The notes: generated from the letters alone by a model not told the origin. DNA of 64,000 bases from Bolinopsis microptera (GCF_026151205.1 NC_087077.1:9911983-9975982), one strand, 5' to 3'; positions 1 through 11,722 are shown, counted from the stretch's first letter. Numbers and translations are program-made.

Positions 1-153
1 GTACAGTCGTATACAATCTTATGATACACGATATGGATTCTTTTGAAAGGACGTTTGACGATGATATGTTTTCTGAGATATTCACTGATTAGTGATCACA
101 TCCATCCATAATTAGCTAATGGCAGATCATTGTATAGTGTATAATATATAGTA

Positions 154-904
154 CAGGGTGGGCCAAAAGTCAGTACCCATACGTTGGCCTTTATAGCTCA
201 GTCACTGAGTGCCCAATTTACATACTTCTTTCTGGTATGACTTACTACCACCACTGGTTCGAGGAATTTGTCAACTCGAAAAATATTAGCGTTCATTTTT
301 TTCAAATGGAGGTTCATTTTCACATTTATTTGATAGTTTGGATAGTCAGATCAAGCTAAATGTTATTGAATTGTGTTTGGCCATTCGAATTACGTTTGTC
401 CTGAAAGAATTAGAACTGTAGCTTCTCAGATGACCGAGATATGAAGCATAACGAGTTTATTCATTACGTGTGATCAGGTGATTGGTTTACCTAATCACGT
501 GATAAGGTGACCCCGTTAACTACCCCGTTAAACATTATGAGAATTGTTAAGGGTGCCCAATTAAGGTGTTGTGTCACGGTGTCACATTTTGTTAACGAGA
601 TACAGAAAATGCTTGATAACTTCGTCATTTCTAATCCGTTTTGCCTCATGATTTCAGATCATATGCAACTTTCGATAATCTACAAAATCTAAAAAATTAG
701 GCGTTCAGCATGTCCAGAGAAAACAATATAGGTGTTTTAATATCGAATGGGCGTGGTCTAAAATATTCGAATTTTCAAATTTTGACGACGGAATCCTCGA
801 ACCAGTAAGTACAGTATGCCATCTGCAAAGCAACATCTCTCAAATATAAAACACGGCGGAGCTATTAAGGCCAACGTATGGGTACTGACTTTTGGCCCAC
901 CCTG
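154..904. mobile_element. TA-flanked MITE (Tc1/mariner-like ends)
   Basis: The sequence starts CAGGGTGGGCCAAAAGTCAG and ends with its reverse complement, extended to about 38 bp with a few mismatches. A TA dinucleotide abuts each end (152-153 and 905-906), as expected for a Tc1/mariner-type target-site duplication. There is no transposase ORF, so it is non-autonomous. It has landed in a TATAGTG-type microsatellite, which is visible on both sides. A second copy of one end lies at 49021. The superfamily assignment is inference from the TA target and the end sequence. Confidence 0.8.
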
Positions 905-1147
905 TATATATATGGTGTATAGTGTATGGTGTATGGTGTATGATGTATAGCGTATAGTGTATAGTGTATAGTGTATAGTGTATAGTGTATAGTGTATAGT
1001 GTATAGTGTATAGTGTATAGTGTATAGTGTATAGTGTATAGTGTATAGTGTATAGTGTATAGTGTATAGTGTATAGTGTATAGTGTATAGTGTATAGTGT
1101 ATAGTGTATAGTGTATAGTGTATAGTGTATAGTGTATAGTGTATAGT
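905..1147. repeat. 7-bp microsatellite (TATAGTG)n
   Basis: About 240 bp of near-perfect TATAGTG units, degenerate at the left end next to the MITE terminus. The minus-strand reading (repeated TIHYTLY) is a by-product of the repeat and not a gene. Confidence 0.95.
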
Positions 1148-1194
1148 GAGTATCATGCCATCTTTTAATGTCATAGGATAACGTACTGTCTCTT

Positions 1195-4100
1195 TCACTG
1201 AACTTTGTGCAAACGTAGTCTGAGAAAATGCATATAACTATATAATATAATGAGTGATATTACTACTCCACCAACAATACACTTACTACAGGCAGTAGAC
1301 TGTCCAGTAGTTTGAGTATATTGTCCCTCAGGGCAGGGGACACAGGGTCCATGTCCTCCCAGGGACAAAGTGTTCAGGGGGCACGCTTCACAGGCTGTTT
1401 CTGGGGTGGTTTTAGCAGTTCCTGGAGCACATTCACCTGTAAATGTGTTGATCAGACTATTGAAGTGAAAATGAAAAACTGAATTTGTGTATCTTATTCC
1501 TTGACTTAACAACACAATTATTTATGAATTCTAAAATGAAAATTTGGATTTTATTTGACAATAACGACAAAGTTTTAGGTGAACAATTATTAATTGAACT
1601 CTAAAATCGACTAAACCAACTCGAATTTACTCCTTTTCCGTCAAAAACATTATCTCACCTTGTTTCTCTGTTACTGCTATCTCCGTAATACTAAACGCTC
1701 CGTTATTACTTTCTACCTTGACTTTATCTCCGTATTTACAGTCGGTGATAGAAGGTAGGTTGTCTAGTGCTGCTTCCCCGCTGTAAACTGTCAGAGAGTA
1801 GCCGCTACACTTTCCACCGTTACATACTGAGCAGTCAGTCTGAGAGCAGGTCCAGGTAGCGTGGATCTCCTCTTCATAAGGATCAAGGTTATATCTGGAC
1901 CATACAACCTGCTCAACACAGTGCACCTTATCCAAAGTTAACTCAAACCAGGAGGCACCGTTATCAGCTTGGTTTTTAGACCAGGTCGTCTTGTCCAGGT
2001 CTATAGCGCGGACAGCACCGTTCTGTTGCTCGTTATCATCCTTAGTGCGGGACTGTTCAGCTCTGACTGGGACTATCTCACCAGCAAGTCTTTCTCTCGC
2101 TGCAATAACGCACATTACTTATGTGTATCGATACTCTATCAAATTCTAAAAACATTAAAATGCATGAGCGTAAATTTAAACTAGTCGTGACGTTTCATAA
2201 AGCATTTAAACGCGTATTGATAATATTTGCTTACTCGCGCACATGCAATCGTTTGAGGTTGCTAAACGACGACGCAGTCAATGTTTGATGAAACATTATT
2301 TATTATTCTCCCTCACTTCCGACGTTAATTCTAAAAATCTAATGCCAAAATAAAAATACTATAATAGCTACGGGTATTTGCCTCACAGAATGGCCAAAAA
2401 AAAGGAAGGTATCTCAAAGTCACAAAACACACTTTATTCCAGTTTTTATCTCATAAGAAGCTAAGTTGACACTCATATTTTTCTTCCCGGGGGTTCATTT
2501 AATCTCATAACCATTTTTTCTTTGAGAAAAATTGGCTGGAAAATCTTCCTCGAAAAAAACATGCCTCACAGAATGGCCAAATCTGAATTTCTATAATTTT
2601 GTTGATGGAGATACTTTTTAAATTTCTATCACCACACGTTCTTAGAAAACCTATTAAGGAATGGGGTAATAACCTAAAACTCACGAAAAAACTGAGCTGT
2701 GAAAAATTATTTCACAAAAAAGAAAAAATGCCTGACAAAATGGCAAAAAAAAAAAGAAAACGAGAAAATTTTATCTTTCTAAAACCTTTGGCTCTTGTTT
2801 CAGGCATGCTGCTGGTATTAATATGCCTTGTTAACACCCCCATATAGGTGAAATTTCTTAGAACTGAATAAAAAGGGCATAATTTCCTACACCAAAAATG
2901 GCCATTTTGTGTGGCGTTGTTCATATTCCCTGATTTCATGATTTATAACCTTCATTCGGCTGTAAAAACACTCCATCTGGGGTGTTATTGTATAATAAAT
3001 AGCTTGTGAATACTTTAGACTTATGGTTTCATCGAATAAAAGGAGTTTTAAATTTTGGCCATTTTGTGAGGCATATTTTGGCCATTTTGTGAGGCGTTTA
3101 GCCATTTTAACATTTTGTTTCTTCCTAAATTGAACAATGTTCGTTTTGTTTGATGAATACTATTCTTTAAACATCTTCTGTCATACTGGTGCCAGAAGTT
3201 CTCACCAAAATGCAAACTTAGTTCAAAAATTTGAAAACAAATTTTGTGAGGCATATTTTGGCCATTTTGTGAGGCGTGTAGCCATTTTAGCATTTTTTTC
3301 TTCCTATATTGAACAATGTTCGTTTTTTTTGATGAATACTATTCTTTGAACATCTTCTGTCATACTGGTGCCAGAAGTTCTCACCAAAATGTAAACTTAG
3401 TTCAAAAATTTGAAAACAAATTTTTCAGTGCTCAAAATTTCTACATAAACAGTCATATTTATGTATTCTGGGTAAAATTATCTTTATCCCGGTTGTTGCG
3501 ACAAGTAAAAATGCTCTTATTAGGGAAAGGAGATTACTCGACGTTTCAATGTAACTACATCGTATTCATGATCTCAAATTATTTGTTATATAGTAGTGTT
3601 GAAAGTATTAAAATAATTTGAGATCATGAATACGATGTAGTTACATTGAAACGTCGAGTAATCTCCTTTCCCTAATAATAAGAGCATTTTTACTTGTCGC
3701 AACAACCGGGATAAAGATAATTTTACCCAGAATACATTACAACAATGCGACTCATAAATAATACTCCAATCCGGATTTTACAGTCATATTTATGCCAGAA
3801 AATGTGGTCCTAGTTTATGATTTCACCACAGGAAGTGTTGCCAGAAGACTTTTGTTTCATATGGCATCCACAAAACCTACCAGTCTTTTATAAAAAATTA
3901 GTTACAAAAACATTTACAAATTTGGCCATTCTGTGAGGCTAGCCATTCTGTGAGGCATTTACCCGTACCTATCCTTTTTCTATAACTGTAGTTTTCGATT
4001 CTATTTGCGAGCTAAAATTGTCCTCAACGAAGGGTCACTTTTTGGTCAATTATCAGTGTTTTTAGCGGTTTCCAGGGAGATTTGGTCAAGTGAAGTATCA

Positions 4101-7100
4101 TATTTATAAGCTTAATTTCTACCTGGACAATCTTGTTGGTTACAATCTTCCGACTCCGTGTTTTCTCCTACACACTCAGCTCCACCATGAGAAGTTACTG
4201 GGTTGGTGCAGGTTCTAGTCCTCGACCTACTTCCTCCTCCGCAATCAGCTGAACAGGTTGACCAGGCTCCCCAGACACTCCAACCACCGTCAACTGATAT
4301 AATATAATCATTATTAAGTTATGTAAACCTTTTATTTTCATTGATTATCTGTTGATTATCTGTAAATTAATCTGTAAATTAAAATGTAAAGTTCGCATAT
4401 AATTTTTCTCAACAAAGGGTCACTGTTTGGTCAATTATCAGTGTTTTTAACGGTTTCCAGGGAGATTTGGTCAAGTGACGTGTCATATTTATAAGCTTAA
4501 TTTCTACCTGGACAATCTTGTTGGTTACAATCTTCCGACTCCGTGTTTCCTGCCTCCGGGCAGTCAAGTCCAATGTGAACAGGAGCTGGGTTTGTGCAGA
4601 TTCTGATTCTAGCTCTTGTCCCTGTTCCACAAGTAGCTGAACACCCTGACCATTCTCCATAATCACTCCATCCTGAAACATGGTCATTATTTTATTTATT
4701 ACGTTATGTATTCTCTGTCTATAAAATATTTGATTATTTTATGGGAGTTGAAACACATGAAAGCATGAATTATAATTAGTGCAAAACACTGTGACATGCA
4801 TTAATAATACTGTTTTATCTATTGTGTAATGTGTCTGTGTATGTAACGCATAACAAATCAGTCCCAATAAAAAAACGACCATTTGTCTTGTACGTAATTG
4901 AAATATTGTTTGAGTAAAATGCCCATTATAGGCTCAGCAGGTTACCTGGGCTATAGGTTACAAGACGTAACCTCTTCGTTATATATCCTACACATTTCAT
5001 TGGTTAAGAAGATAATACAACTAAGATAAATAAACAAGTTATGCGGCTAAAATACGCATTTCTGACCGACTAATGCCAAATTGCTGTATCTATAAATAGC
5101 CCTATAAATATGATAATTAAACCTCACCTGGGCAGACTAACTCCGGATCCCACACCCCATCTCTACAGTAACTGTAAATAGCAGGTTTTCCGAAACATGA
5201 AATCTTTATTGCGGCTGATGAATGCTTTCCTCCGGACGAGGGATCCAACACACGGTTCTCCACTGGCGCTTCTGGTATAGTGCATGCTGAAAATGAAACA
5301 CATGAAATCGTTGTGAACTTGTTACACAGGGCTTGTGTTTCCCTTTTAGTAAAACAAAACGAATTTCTTGATACTTTTACTAGTCCTTGTCAAGTGGTTT
5401 TGTAGTTTGGATGCTCCTACATACTGTAAGTTAATTGTAACTTAATTGGTGGTCCTGACTGATTCTGATTTCTGTACTGTGAGTCATATCGTTAATGATG
5501 TCCGAACTTTGTTGAATAATAACATTTAGTTTTCCGGCACCCTTTTTACCTTTACAAGCGTGGACATCACAAGCCTCAGACTCAGTGGCATCTCCAACAC
5601 ATTGAGCTCCACCATTAGAAGGGGCTGTGCAGGTTCTGGTTCTTTCCCTAGTCCCTCCACAATCATCTCTACATCCTGACCAGTCTTCCCAGTCACTCCA
5701 ACTACCGTCAACTGAAATATAATCATTACTACGTTATGTAAACCTTTCATTGATCATCTGATTAACTGTAACTTAATTGGAGGTCCTTGACTGATTCTGA
5801 TTTCTGTACTGTGAGTCATATTGTTAATGATGTCTGAACTTTGTTGAATAAAAACATTTAGTTTTCCGGCACCCTTTTTACCTTTTTTACAAGCGTGGAG
5901 GTTACAAGCCTGAGACTCAGTGGCATCTCCGTCACATCTTTCATTAGAAGGGTCCGTGCAGGTTCTGGATCTTTCCTTAGTCCCTCCGCAATCATCTGAA
6001 CACACTGACCAGGCTCCCCAGTCATTCCATATATAGATAACTGAAATATTATAAGAATTATAGCGTTACCAAAGGTTTCCCTCTCTGACATCATAAGATC
6101 AGATACATTTTGAGCAACATATTTATACAGATAAGATCACGCTGTTGATGATGTGAATAAAAAACGACACTTTTTCGTGGTTGATCATAGCAACTGTCGA
6201 AACATCAGTTAAATGAAAATGTATATATTATGACAGATTGATTGCAAATAAAAAACACAACAACAATATATAATACAGATCCTGTAACTCACCAGGACAT
6301 ATTAACTCTGGAGTCCAGGTTCCAATATTACATGTGATATCTTTTGTCTCCCCTGCAGTAGCATCACATGTTAACTCAATTGTTTGTCCTGATGCAATTT
6401 TATATCCAGTGGCGGTCGTTGAACCGTGCTCTATCGATGTTGGTAAAGCGCATGCTGAAAATAAAACAAATGAAAATAAAACGAATGAAGACATCATACT
6501 ATCTTTGTATATCCAATGTCTATAATAGTACAATTTACCATATTTTGAAATGGGAAAGCTCTCGAAAAAATCATTCTAAATTTTCGACCGTGTAAATTTT
6601 GTAGTTTTGCAACTCTTTACATGTAATGGTAGCACATTTCTTGATACTTACAATCGACACTGACTTGAGGGCATATGACAGGGCCGATATCCCCGTCAAA
6701 ACACGTGGTTGTTCTAATTGATCCGCCGAATAAACATCTGAAGGTTATCTCTGTTCCTGATGTTACAGGTCCGATGGATGTAGTTGTTGCATGTAGTATT
6801 TCCGCTATTGTGATTGTACTGCAGTCTGCAATGTTAATCATGAACACAAGTGTTACCGTATAGTATGGGTGGAAATAATTACATTTATTCCGAAATTTCT
6901 TATGTTGATGGATAATATTTGATGATATTTAAAAATATTAATATTAACCTCGAAAGTTCCTGTTGTCCTTTATTCTGACTTCAACTTCTCTCAGCTGAAT
7001 CTCTCCTTGCCTCTCGAATATGATCCTATCTCCATCGTCATCCATGTTTTCTGTTCGAGGCTGATTATTATTGCCATCTAGGGAGGAAAGGGTCCTTTTG

Positions 7101-7628
7101 TCTTGAGTACCATCAAAGAGCTTGCCTCTGACACTTCTCATATCAGTTGTGACCCAAGTTTTTACCGACTTAACGCGGTATTTTTTCTGGAACTTGCACG
7201 TTATAGTCACAGCGCCACCAGAACTGTATGGATTTGCTAAAGCATACGTATCATGGTTCCCATCAGTTGCAAGGTCTTCGGTGTGAGTGGAGTCGAAGTT
7301 CCCGTTACCAACAGACAATGTTAACGCTAGAGAAGTGTTTGTGAAAATCATATTTTCAATGAAACATTGATTGTATCATACGACATACTCATATTAATAT
7401 GTAATAGATAGTCATTGGAGCTTTTATTAAGGAGGTTAGTCGCATAATTAACAGCACATGCTTGAAATAGTGGGGAATGTTCATATCTCTCTTTAATCTT
7501 TACTCTTATTATTATTATATCAAGAAAATGTGTCTAAATATGTACTTACTTGGTAATAAGACATGACCAGGGTCACATCGTATTGAACAGATATTGAACA
7601 TCAGAAGTAAAAGGAGATTGTGTCCCAT
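1195..7628 (-). CDS. Modular extracellular protein: sushi, TSP1, galactose-binding-like and ephrin-receptor-like Cys-rich modules
   Basis: Eleven coding exons, all joined in phase 1: 7628-7550, 7326-6949, 6825-6652, 6454-6293, 6040-5882, 5711-5550, 5286-5128, 4672-4508, 4293-4123, 2099-1659 and 1436-1195 (763 codons plus stop). Exon 1 gives a signal peptide ([18 protein letters not shown]). Exon 2 looks like an F5/8-type or other galactose-binding fold. Exons 3, 4 and 7 are sushi-type modules ending in ICP or VCP. Exons 5, 6, 8 and 9 are TSP1 modules (WSxWxxWSxC, C(G)GGxRxRTRTC, and C-terminal NxxxC or NQQDC). Exon 10 is a second galactose-binding-like module, and exon 11 is an ephrin-receptor-like (GCC2/GCC3) module with CxxCPxGQY. 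Read straight through, exon 11 ends in a hydrophobic segment ([12 protein letters not shown]) plus a short basic tail, a possible membrane anchor. However, a GTAAGT donor at 1286 could instead splice to exons beyond the window. The likely role is adhesion, matrix binding or recognition at the cell surface; this is inferred from the modules, and no ortholog is recognised. Confidence 0.82.
3061..3420. repeat. Two tandem 180-bp units
   Basis: The unit starting ATTTTGTGAGGCATATTTTG at 3061 restarts at 3241 with only scattered substitutions. It is internal to the 2371-3965 element. Confidence 0.85.
3455..3740. repeat. Near-perfect hairpin with arms of about 130 bp
   Basis: The segment running from TATGTATTCTGGGTAAAATT to TTCATGATCTCAAATTATTT is followed, after a loop of about 25 bp (3590-3611), by its reverse complement ending near 3737. 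The arms are almost identical, so this is a recent or structure-maintained inversion. Confidence 0.88.
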
Positions 7629-7940
7629 GGTTGTTACCGCTAGCACTTGTACTTGTAGTTAGGCTGCTAACATCTAAATTATAGAAGGAAATCCAGAAAT
7701 TTATTCATAATTTGTTCAGAAAACGTGGAATAACTTTTTTATACGTCAGAGGATTGCATTTCATGTTAAATCATCTGAAGAAAAAAAAAGCTGAATTAAA
7801 TAAAGATAAGATGGAATTTTATCTGTTAGAGTGCTTTCACAAACAGTGTCACAGAACGTCGTTCATGCGAGTGAAGTAAAAGTACAAGAACTACTATAAC
7901 TGATTTTACTAATTTCTAATTACTAATTACTATAACTGAT

Positions 7941-8462
7941 GGCCAGGTAGCGCAGTTGGTTAGCCAGCTTTGCAATCGTGAGGTTGCGGGTTCAAATCCC
8001 ACTGCCTGCCTGGTCGTGGGGTGAGTGTCGTTGACATTCAGCTAAGGATCGTGAGTGGTCTATGCAGCCCCCCGGTCTACTCAGCCGAATACTCGAGAAA
8101 TCGGGTGTGAGGGTTAAATGAGGCATAGTTGGTTCGTGCGTCAATTTTTCGGGAAAAGTACGTAAAGTGCGTTTGAATTATTTCGTGCGTTAAAAGTGCG
8201 TTTAAGTACATTTACCGTTGAATTCACCGTTTTATGTTTTTTCGTACGTTAAGTGCGTTATGTTTTAAAAGTACGTTAAGTGCGCACGAACCAACTATGA
8301 AATGAGGAGCTGCACATTGCAGCAAAGTCTCGGGCGAAGAAAGTATGGTACACACTACCTTAACCGTCACTGGCTTAAAACAAATCCTTCGGCTTCCTGT
8401 AATTGGCTGGTTGCACTTGTGTAACAATATGGCTGTTGGAATACTCCGAAGTAAAATAAGTG
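7941..8462 (+). mobile_element. tRNA-derived SINE, interrupted
   Basis: The head has an RNA polymerase III box A (TAGCGCAGTTGG, 7948-7959) and box B (GGTTCAAATCC, 7989-7999) in tRNA-like spacing. The 3' side of the tRNA cloverleaf no longer pairs well, so it is not a functional tRNA gene. The body begins GTGGGGTGAGTGTCGTTGAC and matches the headless copy at 20238-20515. A 176-bp element has inserted into it (8124-8299). Confidence 0.82.
8124..8299. mobile_element. 176-bp MITE with 8-bp target duplication
   Basis: Terminal inverted repeats CATAGTTGGTTCGTGCG and its reverse complement, flanked by direct AAATGAGG at 8116-8123 and 8300-8307. The related SINE copy near 20340 has a single AAATGAGG, the empty site. 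An 8-bp duplication fits hAT-like (or similar) transposition; the superfamily is inference. The interior repeats short GTGCGTT and GTACGTTAAG motifs. Confidence 0.88.
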
Positions 8463-10060
8463 TCTAGATTAAAAAAATGAACTGATCTGCACGACACTCA
8501 GCCTATGTGAAGCTTAATACGAACACACCAGTAGTAAAAAAGTCAACAGACCTCAACAAACATGGAAAATCTAAAATAGTGTAATCAAACATATTCCATG
8601 AGGCACTCAAATATTACTTTCTAATATGTGCGGGTGATGGTTAAGTTAACAACTCCTACTATTCTCAGTTTTCTCACCTCATGAGATATAAACTAGTGCT
8701 CACATAACGCAGCAATCAGCATATATATTTAAAGTCACTATTGTGACGGTACATTAGAACTAGACAGAAACAAAGTGTGAAGGGCCTGAACGGAACCCCT
8801 CGGTTTCAGTTCCTTGTGAGGGGTAGATGGACAGTATGAGGGGGTCACCCTCTAAAGTATACTAATAACCACGTGTCATCATTGTTGATCTTATGGCATT
8901 TGTTTTGGCATTAGTCTTAAAGACCCCAAAATTATGCATTCTGAGAGGAATGATGTAAACAACTTTCCTGAGGCCAAAGAAGTATTATGGGGAGTTAAAG
9001 TCGACGACTTTAATATTACCCAAACTGCAGTCCACAATCAAATCATATTCGAATATTTGCACAATATAATTCACGCCCACCCTAAAACGTAAAATTGGGT
9101 CCAGGTGAGCAGGTGGTCATGGTAAATGATATAACATCTCCTACCACTGTCGAATGGTAACGAAATAAAAGTGTGCTTGTTTAAAATACATGTGGATTGT
9201 GGGAGTTACCTGGTCATTGGTCACCCTCAACTGTGAAGTATACTTCTAAGTTCTATTCACTTGTGGAGGAGATTGGTATTTGGGCATTAGTTTTAAAGAC
9301 ATGCACTCTGAAAGGGGTAAAACAGACTGGTCTCCTGAGGCCAAAGACACGATCATCCTAACGACTGATCGTAGTAATGATGTCAGGTGAGCCAGCTGAG
9401 TATAGAAATAAATATCAAGTAGTATACTATGAAAATATACTTATGTTGGCCACCGACTAAGGATTTATTCTTGGGTGCAGACAAATCATAGCTGAACATT
9501 TATAAGGAGAATTTGGAGGTCGATTGGTCCGCCAATTGTGGCTAGAAGTTTGCAGACATGGCGAATGCAAACGGTTTGGGGTTTAATCCTGTTGAGAGTA
9601 ATCGGTATATTTTATCATGCATATTAGGCTATTTGGATAGTTTACTTAGGTTTTACCTATGTCATATGATTTGCTTAATGCTCATAAGGGTTGTCCTGGG
9701 CCATCATCCAGCCATGTTGACCAGACTTTGTCTAATCCATGAACACCGAGTAAATCATGAAGTAAAACCATAAAGACCTTGAAGAATTCTTTATATATAA
9801 TAGAGCTCGAGCATTGACACCCTTTGTTCATCCACAAAAATCGTAGATCGTTCCCTATACCTATTCTTAATTCATTTTCCTTGCGTTCTGAGCATTGTCC
9901 CTAAAACCTTGCATTATTCTCCTATACCTATTCAGCATTGTGTTCCTTTGTGTTCTGGCAGCAGTTCATTAGTACTCATTAGCCCCCTCGGCTCCTTATA
10001 GCTCTTTGTTGCACTGACGAGAATGCACGTCAGCTGACTGCTTCCATATATATATATATA
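8463..10060. other. No gene recognised
   Basis: No coding exon could be supported. Segments near 8880-9000 and 9235-9350 look like a decayed direct duplication sharing GGCATTAGTYTTAAAGAC and TCCTGAGGCCAAAGA. The ORF at 9558 has no recognisable features. Confidence 0.4.
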
Positions 10061-10062
10061 TA

Positions 10063-10920
10063 CAAAATGAAACGACCGGTTGAGTCAGACAAATGTTTCA
10101 ATCATGATACAAAACCATGATATCATCAGTGACAACTGAGGTATAGGAACTAAAATCAAAATTACAAAGCTAAAATTTAACATAAACAATCACTCGTGAA
10201 ACAATACTAGGGGTTAGATGTATGAGTCATTGGATTATAAAAGGAATTTCCGTTTATGGCGGCATTTTGTGAGGATTTCCGTCCTGGAGTTAAGTAAGTG
10301 TGGGTCAGAGGATTGAAGTAAGATTTCTAATTTCTCAGACGTGCACAGATCGCAGCTGTTCTGGCCGGCTCTGTATCCGTGTCCACGTCTGATTATTTTC
10401 CATTCGATCCTGAATTCTAACCCACGGTCTTTGAAGGACCAGATCTTCTCCGACAGTTTGGTTCTATTTCGGTACCGCTCCAGGCGAAATGATGACGTGT
10501 GCCCGTTGTACCGGTCCTTGAATGTGCCCTCCGTCATTCCGATGTAGTGGTGCTTCTCATTTTCCGTACGGAGGGTCGCCATGTATACCACAGACTTCGA
10601 TAGGCACTTTCCGTCTAGTGGGCAGGAGTTCCTGGAGCGGCAGTTACACTGCCGTGTGGTGGGTTCCTGGGTTTCCTGGTGCTGACGAAGCAACTGCTTG
10701 TTCCGGGATTTTATGAGGCATTCCATGTTTTTCATACAGCTGTATGAGACTTTTACACTGTTCCGGTTCAAGATCTTGTGTAGTGGATTGTCCTGAGGGA
10801 AGTGTTTCTCCAACAGATTGAAGAATTTCCTTCCAACATTGGTCTCCACAGTGACAGAGAAGGGGGGATTGAACCAAAGGACCCTGCGTTTCCTCCTTCT
10901 ATTACGTGGTGGTTTTGCCT
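10063..10920 (-). pseudogene. 5'-truncated Penelope-like element: linker, GIY-YIG endonuclease and 3' UTR
   Basis: Read on the minus strand from about 10920, the frame gives WFNPPFS, then TNVGRKFFNLLEKHFP and NRNSVKVSYSCM, the conserved region that follows the reverse transcriptase in Penelope-like elements. A Cys cluster (CNCRSRNSCPLDGKC) and a GIY-YIG-type nuclease segment (VVYMATL, then HHYIGMTEG, FKDRYNGH and TKLSEKIW) follow, stopping at 10235. About 170 bp of 3' UTR continue to 10063. The reverse-transcriptase part is absent, so the copy is dead on arrival. It faces away from the right copy at 10938-11722. Confidence 0.82.
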
Positions 10921-10937
10921 CGCCTGCCTGGGTTTTG

Positions 10938-11722
10938 TAGGTCCACTAGACGGAAAGTGCCTATCGAAGTCTGTGGTATACATGGCGACCCTCCGTACGG
11001 AAAATGAGAAGCACCACTACATCGGAATGACGGAGGGCACATTCAAGGACCGGTACAACGGGCACACGTCATCATTTCGCCTGGAGCGGTACCGAAATAG
11101 AACCAAACTGTCGGAGAAGATCTGGTCCTTCAAAGACCGTGGGTTAGAATTCAGGATCGAATGGAAAATAATCAGACGTGGACACGGATACAGAGCCGGC
11201 CAGAACAGCTGCGATCTGTGCACGTCTGAGAAATTAGAAATCTTACTTCGATCCTCTGACCCACACTTACTTAACTCCAGGACGGAAATCCTCACAAAAT
11301 GCCGCCATAAACGGAAATTCCTTTTATAATCTAATGACTCATACATCTAACCCCTAGTATTGTTTCACGAGTGATTGTTTATGAGTATTGCTGAAAGCAC
11401 AGTGTAAGGCCTACACGGACCGCCTCTAACTAGCCAATCCCTGTTTACATGCCGTGTAGCAGGGGACTAGAAAGAGCTAAACTAGTAAGCCAATACACTA
11501 TACTTCCATCATTGAGTATATTACCAACCAGAAGGAAAATTTCCTTGTGTTTGGAATCTACCAAGACGAAAGTTGTACAATCCAGCGAAATTCCGAATTA
11601 TGTTAAATTTTAGCTTTGTAATTTTGATTTTAGTTCCTATACCTCAGTTGTCACTGATGATATCATGGTTTTGTATCATGATTGAAACATTTGTCTGACT
11701 CAACCGGTCGTTTCATTTTGTA
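10938..11722 (+). pseudogene. Inverted partner: 5'-truncated Penelope-like endonuclease end
   Basis: It begins at the residues PLDGKCLSKS and runs through the same nuclease segment to a stop at 11329, nearly identical to the left copy (for example one Q-to-R change near LLRSSDPH). The 3' UTR matches the left copy but is split by an insertion of about 215 bp (11382-11600). The two copies share no 5' unique part, so each was truncated at a different point. Confidence 0.82.
11382..11600. mobile_element. Insertion of about 215 bp within the Penelope-like 3' UTR
   Basis: The left copy reads straight through GATTGTTTATGTTAAATTTT (on the element strand). In the right copy the same sequence is split after TTTATG and resumes after a second TATG. 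This suggests a short target duplication. The insert itself is not recognised. Confidence 0.6.

Larger units (their letters stand above)
2371..3965. mobile_element. 1.6-kb TA-flanked element with terminal and internal inverted repeats
   Basis: Left end CGGGTATTTGCCTCACAGAA matches, inverted, the right end TTCTGTGAGGCATTTACCCG. TA abuts both ends (2369-2370 and 3966-3967). The motif GCCATTYTGTGAGGC recurs inside in both orientations. No transposase ORF was seen. It lies in the intron between exons 10 and 9 of the modular gene and contains a tandem 180-bp repeat and a long hairpin, listed separately. Confidence 0.72.

Noticed and set aside
758-1198. 146-codon minus-strand frame of repeated TIHYTLY
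   Set aside because: It is the translation of the TATAGTG microsatellite and the MITE end.
7941-8010. Possible tRNA gene
   Set aside because: Boxes A and B are present, but the acceptor stem does not pair properly and the sequence continues into a SINE body found elsewhere without the head.
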